Positions 23,446-31,698 of a DNA stretch of 32,881 bases are shown piece by piece (positions within the stretch are counted from its first letter, which is position 1; every line of letters starts with the position of its first letter). The position numbers and the translations under genes were made by a program. This stretch comes from Halioglobus sp. Its GTDB lineage: Bacteria > Pseudomonadota > Gammaproteobacteria > Pseudomonadales > Halieaceae. The notes below the pieces were generated by a model that had not been told where the DNA came from, did no database searches, and was given only the letters and a program-made list of their open reading frames with translations. The DNA lies in contig JABSPW010000024.1 of NCBI GenBank assembly GCA_013214285.1, positions 1 through 32,881 of the forward strand. The letters run 5' to 3'.

Positions 23446-24540
23446 ATGGAGTCAGAAGGTTTTGGGGTTTATGTGATGACTTATCCGGGTGACTTCCATC
23501 TGTCGACTATGTTGGTGCGCAGTATCCAGCAGGTCAGTCCGAATTTGCCTATTATGATTATTCCGGGCGAGGGCTTTAACCTCGACGATCATCCTTTTGA
23601 TGTGCCAGTGATGCCGATCCCAACCAGCGGCTTTTGGGCCAACATCGGACACCAAGATCGCGATTTTTGGGCTTTCCAAGGACCTTTCCGAACGTTTTTG
23701 TATCTGGATGCTGATACCATTGTTGTGAAATCATTGGATGCACTTGCTCAGCGTATTGCCGAGCAGAAAGGGGACTTTATTTATATTCACACCTGGGTCA
23801 GTGATAGCGAGTGGAGCGAAACCGTTAGTAACCAGAGCCACCCCCGGTGCGCAGAATACCGTGCGACCGTGTCCCGGGATGTAGGCGTGGGTCCTTTGGA
23901 GGCCTTCGACCCCGACCATGATTTTTACGCGTACAAACCCTTCAATTCGGGCGTCTGGGCGGGCAACCGTGCGGCGATCGTGGCAGACGATCTGCAGGCT
24001 CTGAATTTGGCGGAACGAAAGTTTTATCTGGAAAATCTGGGTATTACCGATTGGAGCTGGAAGTCTAGCGAGTTATTTTTTCGTGACCAGGGCCGGCTCA
24101 ACTATCTGGTGCGTAAGATGTCTATCCCCACCTATCCGCTGGAGCCAGATCTGGTTGTAGTGTCTGGTGCCTCTTCGGTTTACGTATCGCCCTCGGACTT
24201 CAAGAACAACGCCAGTGACTTTCATGTAATCCACTGGATGGGTTCCAAGAGCCCTAATCCCTCCTGGTTTTGCTCCGGAACCTTGTTCACGCTCTACGCC
24301 AGCCTTTGGGCCTATGTTGGCCGGCGGTCAGGACGCTTTGTTATGCCGGATTATGAAAAGCTACCGGAGTCTACCGGTTATTCCGTGTGGCGACAGCTTT
24401 ACCGGCAATCGCACGGATTTTTCCCGTTGCGTGAGCGACTGCGATGGTCATTGCGTGATCTGAGGAGGGTCTTCAAGCTCACAGGCCGTTGGTTACGTCT
24501 GGCGCTCCGTCCGAGGTTCGGAGGGCGCCAGCCGATCTAG
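23446..24540 (+). CDS. GT-A fold glycosyltransferase
   Basis: A 364-residue cytoplasmic or membrane-associated sugar transferase. FLYLDADTIVV at 84-94 holds the metal/nucleotide-sugar DxD motif (D88, D90), KPFNSGVWAGNR at 164-175 is the acceptor-side region, RDQGRLNYLV follows at 213-222, and HWMGSKSP at 263-270 resembles the HxxGxxKPW metal-binding motif of GT8-type retaining transferases. The last 50 residues are strongly basic with amphipathic helices (RLRWSLRDLRRVFKL), suggesting membrane attachment. ATG 23446 has GGGAG seven bases upstream. Its last 62 bases overlap the end of the convergent SGNH gene. It probably adds a sugar to the glycan that the following acylation genes modify; the sugar is unknown. 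Confidence 0.85.
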   Translation: MESEGFGVYVMTYPGDFHLSTMLVRSIQQVSPNLPIMIIPGEGFNLDDHPFDVPVMPIPTSGFWANIGHQDRDFWAFQGPFRTFLYLDADTIVVKSLDALAQRIAEQKGDFIYIHTWVSDSEWSETVSNQSHPRCAEYRATVSRDVGVGPLEAFDPDHDFYAYKPFNSGVWAGNRAAIVADDLQALNLAERKFYLENLGITDWSWKSSELFFRDQGRLNYLVRKMSIPTYPLEPDLVVVSGASSVYVSPSDFKNNASDFHVIHWMGSKSPNPSWFCSGTLFTLYASLWAYVGRRSGRFVMPDYEKLPESTGYSVWRQLYRQSHGFFPLRERLRWSLRDLRRVFKLTGRWLRLALRPRFGGRQPI

Positions 24541-25624
24541 CCTTCAGGACCCGTTCGATGAAGGCCCCCTCCTTTAAATCCGGCAATGTGGCGAGATACT
24601 GATAGATGACTTCCGCCACATATCTGTTGCCCTCATCTGTATAGTGGCCGCCGCCACGGAACATGTTCTCCGTTTCATCTTGCGGCAGTTTTCGCATTGC
24701 ATCAGCGACGTTGATGAGATGATAGTCGTGTGTTTTTGCCAGTGCTGTGACCAGTTGCTCCCAGCGATGAGGTCTATCTTGAGAAATATCCCCGCGCGTC
24801 GGCAAATAAGCCAGAATTGTGCGTCTTTGGTTGCGTATGCTCATGTCCTCAAGTGAGGCAAAGATACTATCGACCACCTCTTCCGTGTCCCTATGGGCTT
24901 TTGTATTATTGTCAGATCCGGGGTTCGAAAGAATATCTCCTAATAGATCCGAGAGCCATTGGATGGTATCGAGTTGGAACCACATATGTAGGTTGGCTCT
25001 CAACCATGAGGCATCGTATGACTGGCGCGGAACCGGGTAATTTTCCTGCACAAGCTTCCCTGCCTGGACTGACAGAATCGGTTTTCCATAGCCCATGAAG
25101 GTCTCGCTTTCCATACGGTAAAAATCATCACGGATGAAGGCGAACACGACAATATCATGCTCCAGTTTCTGCTCGTCTCTGCGATACCAGAGGAAGGCCT
25201 GGTCAACGCCATATCCGCCCTGCCCCATATTGACGGTCTCCAGCTGCTTATCAAGGGTTGTCAATTGTTGGCACCAGGTGTGAGGGTCTCCCACACCAAA
25301 TCCGAGGGTAAAGGAGTCGCCGGCGCAAATGATGCGGATCTTGCCTGCGGGTACCTGAATGCTGAACTCCTGGGTACTTCGGTACCGTTGTGAATTTATA
25401 GTCAACGGGTCTTCCCGGCTGTACATGTCTGGAATCGTGATGCCGGGTAAGTTAATCCACCCCAGCTCCTCGTCGTATTCCGTATGCTGGCGTTCTGCGA
25501 CCTTCTGCGTAAAGAATTCGTGGCCGATACGGAAGTATCTGATTGCTCCCTCGAGCAGGAATAGCAACCCGGTAATGATGCCGAGATTGATAAGGACCAA
25601 CTTTGTCAATGACGAGGGCTTCAT
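24479..25624 (-). CDS. Membrane-anchored SGNH/GDSL hydrolase-like protein (third of three)
   Basis: A 381-residue protein with one N-terminal membrane helix (about residues 9-27) and a periplasmic SGNH domain. Block I is ICAGDSFTLGFGVGD (nucleophile S104), the glycine block is NMGQGGYGVDQ, block III reads FAFIRDDFYR with D where N is usual, and the C-terminal histidine is in GGGHYTDEGNRYVAE, lacking the canonical D of DxxH. So the catalytic set is partly altered. SGNH proteins of this shape transfer or remove acyl groups on exopolysaccharides. It lies 68 bases after the second SGNH gene, likely in one operon. Its 3' end overlaps the end of the convergent glycosyltransferase gene by 62 bases. 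Confidence 0.85.
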   Translation of the reverse strand: MKPSSLTKLVLINLGIITGLLFLLEGAIRYFRIGHEFFTQKVAERQHTEYDEELGWINLPGITIPDMYSREDPLTINSQRYRSTQEFSIQVPAGKIRIICAGDSFTLGFGVGDPHTWCQQLTTLDKQLETVNMGQGGYGVDQAFLWYRRDEQKLEHDIVVFAFIRDDFYRMESETFMGYGKPILSVQAGKLVQENYPVPRQSYDASWLRANLHMWFQLDTIQWLSDLLGDILSNPGSDNNTKAHRDTEEVVDSIFASLEDMSIRNQRRTILAYLPTRGDISQDRPHRWEQLVTALAKTHDYHLINVADAMRKLPQDETENMFRGGGHYTDEGNRYVAEVIYQYLATLPDLKEGAFIERVLKARSAGALRTSDGAPDVTNGL

Positions 25625-25692
25625 ATCATCATCTTATTGGGAGTAAAACTTCCATTTTAGTTGTTTTGCTAAGCGTGCTCTGCCATAAGTCC

Positions 25693-26928
25693 CTAATTGA
25701 CAGTTGTATCTGTCATGGGGGGAAACGCGATGTCTTCAAGCCACTGCGACAATGCGTTAGCGACGACGCGGTGGCCCTGCCGGTTCCAGTGCCCATCAAG
25801 TTTTATATTCAGTTCAGTGCCGCTGGCGACACTCGCGCGCAGGGGCGGTGCCAGGTCGAAGAAGGGAACCTCCCTCGCCTGCGCCCAGGATGCCAGTCGG
25901 GCTTGCAGCTCTGACGTCTCCTCGACCCAGGCCGCCTGGGTTTCGACGCCGCCGATCACCCAGGGATTCCAGTCGGCTTGCCTGGATAGATCGTACTGCA
26001 AAGGCGCGGGGACATACACCACTCCAAGAGCAATCCCCTGTTGCTTGGATATTTCTGCAATTTCATCGAGAATTATTTGCATCGATCGGTACCTGTTTCT
26101 AGCAGAAGTGCTGGTAAGGTTGAATGCTTCGTCCCAGTACCCCGGGTTGAAGAGTCCCATAGAAAGCAGTGAACCGTTAAACGTGCCGGCGTCCGTCGCT
26201 TCGATGAGCGTAGCGGGCAGACGCTTCTGCCAGGCTATAATCTCGCTCTCCTCCACGCCGCGCTGCTGAGCTATTGCCGCAACATTGTCAATAAAACCTG
26301 ACGATTGCTGCTGCTCTCGCGCCCATAAACGACTGACTTCGACTATGAGGTTGTGAATTCGCGGTATCAGATCGTGTATACATGCTTCGAAGCCTTGGTA
26401 TTTAGGGGCGAAATGATACAGGTCCTCTCGGGTGAGGCCCTCGTGGGTGTCCATCACATCGTTAGCGTAAATAAAGACCAATATACCATCCGGCTGCAGT
26501 GTTAGCCCGATCTGATGAAAGACGCGCCAGAAACGAAGGGGGCCCTCGCCGCCGAGTCCACCATTGACAAACTGCACCGCATTGTCGCGTTGTTCAGAAA
26601 AGTGATTCTCGAGGAGCATGCCGAAAGTGGCCTGAGCCTCGACACCGACACCCTCGGTAAAGGAATCGCCTAGCAGCAGTATCCGTGTCACCGCGGGAGG
26701 CTTATTTTTTGTAATCTCCGGATAGCGCAACCCCATGCTGTTGGTGAAAAAATCGTACTCAAACTCGATATTGTTGTAGGTCTTATCGATATGCGGACGA
26801 TGTGCCGTCTTGAAAGGCACGTCGGCTGGATAGCCGAAAGCGGTAAGCAAACCCTCTGCCATAAGCAGAATAACTGCGATGGCGATGGCATTGATCAGAA
26901 AAATCTTCAGTACATCCTTACTGCCCAT
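25693..26928 (-). CDS. Membrane-anchored SGNH hydrolase-like protein (second of three)
   Basis: A 411-residue protein with an N-terminal membrane helix (residues 8-27) and a periplasmic SGNH domain. The catalytic blocks are complete: LLLGDSFTEGVGV with nucleophile S89, FVNGGLGGEGP, FIYANDVMD with the oxyanion asparagine, and IKLDGHWNRQGH with the DxxH dyad. The fold resembles AlgX/AlgJ-type acetyltransferase domains, which pass acyl groups supplied by an MBOAT protein to a polysaccharide. The start ATG shares a base with the stop of the upstream gene (TAATG), so translation is coupled. An insert of about 120 residues between blocks III and V (PRIHNLIVEVSRLWAREQQQ onward) is larger than in simple esterases and may bind the polymer. 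Confidence 0.88.
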   Translation of the reverse strand: MGSKDVLKIFLINAIAIAVILLMAEGLLTAFGYPADVPFKTAHRPHIDKTYNNIEFEYDFFTNSMGLRYPEITKNKPPAVTRILLLGDSFTEGVGVEAQATFGMLLENHFSEQRDNAVQFVNGGLGGEGPLRFWRVFHQIGLTLQPDGILVFIYANDVMDTHEGLTREDLYHFAPKYQGFEACIHDLIPRIHNLIVEVSRLWAREQQQSSGFIDNVAAIAQQRGVEESEIIAWQKRLPATLIEATDAGTFNGSLLSMGLFNPGYWDEAFNLTSTSARNRYRSMQIILDEIAEISKQQGIALGVVYVPAPLQYDLSRQADWNPWVIGGVETQAAWVEETSELQARLASWAQAREVPFFDLAPPLRASVASGTELNIKLDGHWNRQGHRVVANALSQWLEDIAFPPMTDTTVN

Positions 26929-27968
26929 TAGTCTTCACGCCCGCCGAGGGGTAGTGTCAGCGACATTCCGTCCGCCAAGCCCTGTTCAACTGCCTCGGCA
27001 AAATAGCGATAGCCCAGCTCGGTGAAGTGCGCATCGATTGGCCAGTAGAGATCTTCTACTCGACCGCCATGTTCATGTAGTCTTTGGGACAGGTGGTGGA
27101 TCGTGTCGATAACGTGAATGTTATGCTCTCTGGCAAAGTCCATGAGGTGGTCTAATCGCTGGTATTCCAACCGCACCACATCCTTATTATAGGGCTGTAC
27201 GACAAGAGTAAATTGGATACCGTGGGAATCCAGCAACGCTTGGTAGTCAAGCAATAGGTCCTGCAGAGATTGCATGGCCACTTCTAGGCGTTTGTTGCGC
27301 TCTGGGCGCCGCAGGAACAGGTGTGTATAGTCAAACATTTCAAAAAGAATGAAGCGGGCAAACTGGCTATGCTCGTACAAAAAAGGTATTCCGGGACCAT
27401 CAATACTGCGCGTTGTGCCATCCGGCAGAAAACGCGCCATGCCGCCGCGCGCGAGGACATCCAAAGGGTCACTTTCGTTGACTACCAGCAACACCCAGTC
27501 TGGTTGGTAAGCGAGCAACCGGTCCGCCAAATTGCGGTAGCCAAAGAAGGGGTCGCTGCCGGATGAGCCTGCGCACAGAGTACGGATACGGATATCAGTG
27601 TATCGTTCTCTCAAGCTCTTGCTCAGTTGATTTAGCCAGGTGTGCTCGAATCGCGCGCCCCTGCCTTCGGTGAAAGAGTCCCCAATTGCGAGGAGGCGGA
27701 ATTCGTCCGCCGGCTTATCCCGCGGGTGCTCGATATCTCGGAATCCTAAGGAATTGGTCCTAATCTCGTAATCAAATTCCGGTAATTCTAGGATGGTGAC
27801 TGAATTCGGCTCCCGGACGTGATACCAGGTGGATTCCGAGATGCCGTAGGGCGATACGAAGCCCTCACCAGTCTTTTCCGTCCAAGTGCAATAGTCACAG
27901 GTGATGCGCAGCGCTATCTCCGCAACGGGAATGAAGAGTAGCAGTGTAAGCACTGCTACGATGAGCAC
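26928..27968 (-). CDS. Membrane-anchored SGNH hydrolase-like protein (first of three)
   Basis: A 346-residue protein starting with a membrane helix (residues 2-20) and followed by a periplasmic domain. Block I is LLAIGDSFTEGRGARF with nucleophile S98, CAGSSGSDPF supplies the glycine block, VVNESDPLDV the asparagine block, and DAHFTELGYRYFAEAV the DxxH dyad (D-A-H with one residue between rather than two). The GTG at 27966-27968 is the furthest upstream start in frame; the few residues before it would be basic, so a slightly different start is possible. A candidate promoter lies about 57 bases upstream. It overlaps the next SGNH gene by one base. Acyl transfer to a glycan is inferred from the neighbouring MBOAT gene. 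Confidence 0.85.
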   Translation of the reverse strand: MLIVAVLTLLLFIPVAEIALRITCDYCTWTEKTGEGFVSPYGISESTWYHVREPNSVTILELPEFDYEIRTNSLGFRDIEHPRDKPADEFRLLAIGDSFTEGRGARFEHTWLNQLSKSLRERYTDIRIRTLCAGSSGSDPFFGYRNLADRLLAYQPDWVLLVVNESDPLDVLARGGMARFLPDGTTRSIDGPGIPFLYEHSQFARFILFEMFDYTHLFLRRPERNKRLEVAMQSLQDLLLDYQALLDSHGIQFTLVVQPYNKDVVRLEYQRLDHLMDFAREHNIHVIDTIHHLSQRLHEHGGRVEDLYWPIDAHFTELGYRYFAEAVEQGLADGMSLTLPLGGRED

Positions 27969-28024
27969 TGAGCGCGTAGAGCTCTTCAGGATAGGGTTGC
28001 CTTTTTCGAATTTCTCGGGGCGGC

Positions 28025-28052
28025 ATCATACCACCGGCTGGCGCAATGTAGA
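28025..28052 (-). promoter_or_regulatory. Candidate promoter of the SGNH operon
   Basis: On the minus strand TCTACA (28052-28047) matches four of six -35 positions and TATGAT (28030-28025) five of six -10 positions, with a 16-base spacer. It lies in the 159-base gap between the polytopic membrane protein gene and the first SGNH gene. If active, the three SGNH genes can be expressed apart from the MBOAT gene. Confidence 0.35.
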
Positions 28053-28127
28053 AATGCAGACAGAGCTATAAGCAAATAGGCAAGTGGTTATCGATGCGTT
28101 GCCGGCTAAAGGTAATGCTTGGCGCTG

Positions 28128-29876
28128 TTACTGCTGTGTCGAGAGCTTATTCCAATTGGTCTTTACTCTGCATGGAGCGTTTGGGAATAATAGTTGCTCA
28201 AGATGCAGAAAGATCTCGCCGTTCCACTTATTTTTCATACGAATATAACCTGTCCACCTATCTTCCTTTCCCATATTTAGCCTAAGTGGTGTGACCTTGC
28301 TGCTAAAATCGCGTAAGAGATAACCGATGACGTCGCCTGCGCCTGTTGAAACGGGAATGCTGCGGCGCCAGTCAGGGCCAAAAGTGGGTATCCTAACACT
28401 GGCTGTCGAAATACCTGGCCACTCTGATTTTTTGAGTTCAAGTGGTACCAGGTTACAAACAGCCGTGTTCTCAACATTCACCCTATAGATGTTATCGCGC
28501 CAGTAACTGGTATTACTCTCTTTGAAGTGAGTGTCCAGCTCCTTCAGGGCAGAATTACCTCCTCGATATAATAGCAGTCGGTAGTTAAGGTTTTCCGAAA
28601 CTCCCATTAAACTGAGAGCCGATACTCTACTTGCTCTTTCTGCAACCATCGCAGAATTTAGCACTGCGTAGGATTGATTAGTGGTCAGCAGCACGAGTAT
28701 TGCGAGGCAGACCGCATTTCCTGCTGGCAGTATCCATGGTTTGGTAGTGGTCGTTTTAATAGTGTAGAAAAGTATGAGGCCGCATATACAAAGCCAATAA
28801 AGCATGACAACGGTTTGATAGCGCTCTGCTGTGGAGTCGAGCATACCACCACGACCGATTGTTGTCGCCAGTGATGTCGCCACCATCAGCGTCGCCAGTG
28901 TAAGACAAATCTCAAGCCAGGCATTCACTGGATTCCGTGCAATCCAGTGTCGAATGAATGAAACCCACCCGAGTCCAAGTAATCCGATTGATAGAGCGAC
29001 TAGCACAGCAGCTTGTCGGGGGTGTTCGATAGACAAGGGCGAACCCAGATACAGGGAAATCCGTTTAGCCAGGTGTATAAGCGTGTTGATGGAATCGTAG
29101 GAGTTGGCTGCCAGTTCGGATGGAGAGCCTGATTTCAGCACGTTAGTAAGCATAGAGCCGGTCGGAATATCGTGCAAGTACAGCAGGAGGAATACTGTCG
29201 AAAAAGCCGCCGAGACTAGCCCCATAGAGAGGTGTCTAATACCAATTATGAGAGGTAGTATCAAAAAAATGAAGACGCCGGAGAAGTTTGATAAAGCTGA
29301 TACGACAGCAAGAATATACGCTGCAAGAAAAGACGATACTGATGGAAACGTTTCCTTCCTCGCGATAAGAAAAATGCTAAGTGCTGTGCTTGATGAGGCG
29401 ACATACCAAGAGCTGTTAATCGGGTTCACCATGTTCCAGGTCTGGGTATGGCTGAGCAGAAAGCAAAGCAACAAGCCTGCTACGAACACCTGCAATGCTA
29501 CTTCTTTTGGATACGTACGCCGGAAAGCTATGAGAAATACGCCGTACAGGGTGATAATGCCAAGCCCGGTAAGAAGGTAAATAAAGTTATTGTTCCCAGC
29601 AAACCAAGCGTGATCAACCACCAGGGCTAACCTTGTTATAGCGATACGATGAGCCCCCGAGTGCGCTGCAAACCACTCTTCTGCGGGCTGCGATAATAGG
29701 CCTTGGTCCAGGACATGGATTACAAAGGGCATGGCGCGCAAGGTATCGCGGATAGGTAGGTCAAGGTGAAAGCTCTGCCACAGGTTTAGCGCTGTCCACA
29801 GAGTGTAGATGCCCAGAGTGATTGATAACACGGCACTAAATTTACTAAAGAATACGGGCATCGCTCTAAATAGCAC
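28128..29876 (-). CDS. Polytopic membrane protein of unknown function, GT-C-like topology
   Basis: A 582-residue inner-membrane protein. About ten hydrophobic segments fill residues 10-410; the last 170 residues are hydrophilic and should face the periplasm. The first loop after the first helix (SFHLDLPIRDTLRAMPFVIHVLDQG) contains acidic residues like the catalytic loop of GT-C glycosyltransferases, but I cannot assign a family. Start is either GTG 29876 or ATG 29861; neither has a clear ribosome binding site. It lies 41 bases after the MBOAT gene and before the SGNH genes, which suggests a role in building, moving or modifying the same surface polysaccharide. The region looks more AT-rich than the catabolic genes to the left. 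Confidence 0.7.
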   Translation of the reverse strand: MLFRAMPVFFSKFSAVLSITLGIYTLWTALNLWQSFHLDLPIRDTLRAMPFVIHVLDQGLLSQPAEEWFAAHSGAHRIAITRLALVVDHAWFAGNNNFIYLLTGLGIITLYGVFLIAFRRTYPKEVALQVFVAGLLLCFLLSHTQTWNMVNPINSSWYVASSSTALSIFLIARKETFPSVSSFLAAYILAVVSALSNFSGVFIFLILPLIIGIRHLSMGLVSAAFSTVFLLLYLHDIPTGSMLTNVLKSGSPSELAANSYDSINTLIHLAKRISLYLGSPLSIEHPRQAAVLVALSIGLLGLGWVSFIRHWIARNPVNAWLEICLTLATLMVATSLATTIGRGGMLDSTAERYQTVVMLYWLCICGLILFYTIKTTTTKPWILPAGNAVCLAILVLLTTNQSYAVLNSAMVAERASRVSALSLMGVSENLNYRLLLYRGGNSALKELDTHFKESNTSYWRDNIYRVNVENTAVCNLVPLELKKSEWPGISTASVRIPTFGPDWRRSIPVSTGAGDVIGYLLRDFSSKVTPLRLNMGKEDRWTGYIRMKNKWNGEIFLHLEQLLFPNAPCRVKTNWNKLSTQQ

Positions 29877-29917
29877 CAGTGCTATACGTTTTTTTTGAAC
29901 AGCAAGACTGTGTCGCG

Positions 29918-31456
29918 CTAAAACTGAAAATAGAGGAATTCACTTACTTTACCCAGGTTTAGAAAACATAGTGTGGCCAACGCAGCGATATAGGTTGCCC
30001 AGAGGCTGTTAGCCTGCCACTCGACAGGTACTACCGCAGTGCGACCGGCCATGGGTTTTTGTAACATGACTTCCTGCCGCTGGAACAATTGCACGGTGCT
30101 TGGAAGTAGCCAACATGCCGCCAACGCTAAAAACAGCGATCCGTAGACCACTATAGTCGCGTCCTGATTGATCGAAAAGATGGACTTGATCTTGAAAATA
30201 GCGCTGCCCTGAATGTCTTTTAGATACTCAGGCACAAAGCCGGATCCGCCAAGGACAAACAATCTGGACAATAGGTATCCCGTTGTCGATACGGTATCCG
30301 ATCGGAATAGGGCGAGTGTGAGTACCACTACAGAAAAGGTGACTAGTTGGGCCACCATTTTGTAGTAATGGTTTCTTACAAGCCCCATTGGCCCTGATAC
30401 TCTCACTCGCCAAATTTGATGAACGATGCAGTAAATACCGTGACAAATACCGTAGCACACAAAGGTCCACCCCGCGCCGTGCCAGACGCCTCCAACAAAC
30501 ATGGTGGCAAACAAATTCATGCGTTGGCGGTTTGGACTGCATGTGAAGCCACCCAGTGGCATATAGACATAGTCTCGAAGGAAGCGCGAGAGAGTGGCAT
30601 GCCACGTGCGCCAAAAATCGCTTATATTTTGTGCCCGATAGGGTGAAAAGAAGTTGACAGGCATTTTGATTCCAAACAGACAGGCCAAGCCGATGGCCAT
30701 GTCGCTATAGCCTGAAAAATCGAAGTAGAGTTGAAATGCGTAGCTGCAGATCCCGGCCAACACATCTATTGCGAATAGTGGTTGCCCATTGGCAGCCATA
30801 GTGAAGACGGGAGTAGAAAATAGTGCGAATGTGTCGGCGACTACCACTTTCTTAAAAAGTCCGATGATTAAGATAGAAAACCCAATGCTCAGATTTCGAG
30901 GGGTATTGCCGACAGTCCCCAGGCGTTTAAATTGAGCCAGCATATCACTGTGGTGAACAATGGGGCCTGCAATGAGTTGTGGGAAAAAACATACAAACAG
31001 GCTGTATTCAACAAAGTCATGTGGCTTCGTCAACCCTTTTTGACTGTCTACCAGATAAGTAATTTGCTGGAACGTATAAAATGAAATCGCGAGTGGCAAA
31101 ATAATGTTGTCAAAGTTCCAATTCGCTTCGAAGATGAGGCGTGCGCTTTCCAGGAACCAATTGGCGTATTTGAAGTAGCCTAAAAGACTCAAATTGAACG
31201 CTACGCCCAGTAGTAACCAGCGCCTACTGGTGTTTTCATTGCCGCGAGAGAGCTTAACCCCAAGGCGATAGTTTACAATGGCTGAGAGTATCAATAGGTA
31301 CAGATAGCTCGGATTCCACCATCCGTAGAAGAAGAGGGAGCTCGCGGTGAGCCAGGCGATGACTAGCCTTAGATGCCCGGCTCTCTGCAGGAGAAGGAAG
31401 CCCAGTAGCACGCAGGGTAAAAAGAAGAAAAGAAACTCCGAAGAGTTAAATAGCAT
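29918..31456 (-). CDS. MBOAT-family O-acyltransferase (AlgI/DltB-like)
   Basis: A 512-residue inner-membrane protein that moves an acyl group, usually acetyl, from a cytoplasmic donor across the membrane for O-acylation of a polysaccharide. The start MLFNSSEFLFFFLP and SSLFFYGWWNPSYL are typical of the AlgI branch. YFDFSGYSDMAIGLACLFGI, NISDFWRTWHATLSRF with H286, and FVGGVWHGAGWTF with the putative active-site H326 are all present; both histidines are essential in AlgI. ATG 31456 has GGGGA about ten bases upstream, and a palindrome overlapping a -10-like box lies just beyond. It is first in the minus-strand set, followed by a polytopic membrane protein and three SGNH proteins that probably receive the acyl group. 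Confidence 0.92.
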   Translation of the reverse strand: MLFNSSEFLFFFLPCVLLGFLLLQRAGHLRLVIAWLTASSLFFYGWWNPSYLYLLILSAIVNYRLGVKLSRGNENTSRRWLLLGVAFNLSLLGYFKYANWFLESARLIFEANWNFDNIILPLAISFYTFQQITYLVDSQKGLTKPHDFVEYSLFVCFFPQLIAGPIVHHSDMLAQFKRLGTVGNTPRNLSIGFSILIIGLFKKVVVADTFALFSTPVFTMAANGQPLFAIDVLAGICSYAFQLYFDFSGYSDMAIGLACLFGIKMPVNFFSPYRAQNISDFWRTWHATLSRFLRDYVYMPLGGFTCSPNRQRMNLFATMFVGGVWHGAGWTFVCYGICHGIYCIVHQIWRVRVSGPMGLVRNHYYKMVAQLVTFSVVVLTLALFRSDTVSTTGYLLSRLFVLGGSGFVPEYLKDIQGSAIFKIKSIFSINQDATIVVYGSLFLALAACWLLPSTVQLFQRQEVMLQKPMAGRTAVVPVEWQANSLWATYIAALATLCFLNLGKVSEFLYFQF

Positions 31457-31470
31457 GCCGGATTTTCCCC

Positions 31471-31487
31471 AACATTATTCTAATGTT
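31471..31487 (-). promoter_or_regulatory. Palindromic operator candidate at the MBOAT promoter
   Basis: AACATTA (31471-31477) and TAATGTT (31481-31487) form a perfect 7-3-7 palindrome. On the minus strand it contains TAGAAT (31482-31477), five of six matches to a -10 box, about 20 bases before the MBOAT start codon. A protein bound here would block transcription. No convincing -35 box is seen at the right distance. Confidence 0.35.
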
Positions 31488-31698
31488 ATGCGATACGTCC
31501 AGAGGGCGCATTTATTTTTTATGATAAACGAGGCACCCGGTGAGCGTTTTCTTTGTGATATATGATCAGCGCCGACTTTGAGATAACTTACAACGAAAAT
31601 CGTCGATACACCACCGTATTAGCAGCGGTTTGTGGCGTGGGTCACCTCGCCATACAATGCTATTCACAGGCAATCTGCGATATACTCATTCTGTGTCC

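Noticed and set aside
25697..26269. 190-codon plus-strand frame opposite an SGNH gene
   Set aside because: Complement of a well-supported gene with intact SGNH motifs; no features of its own.
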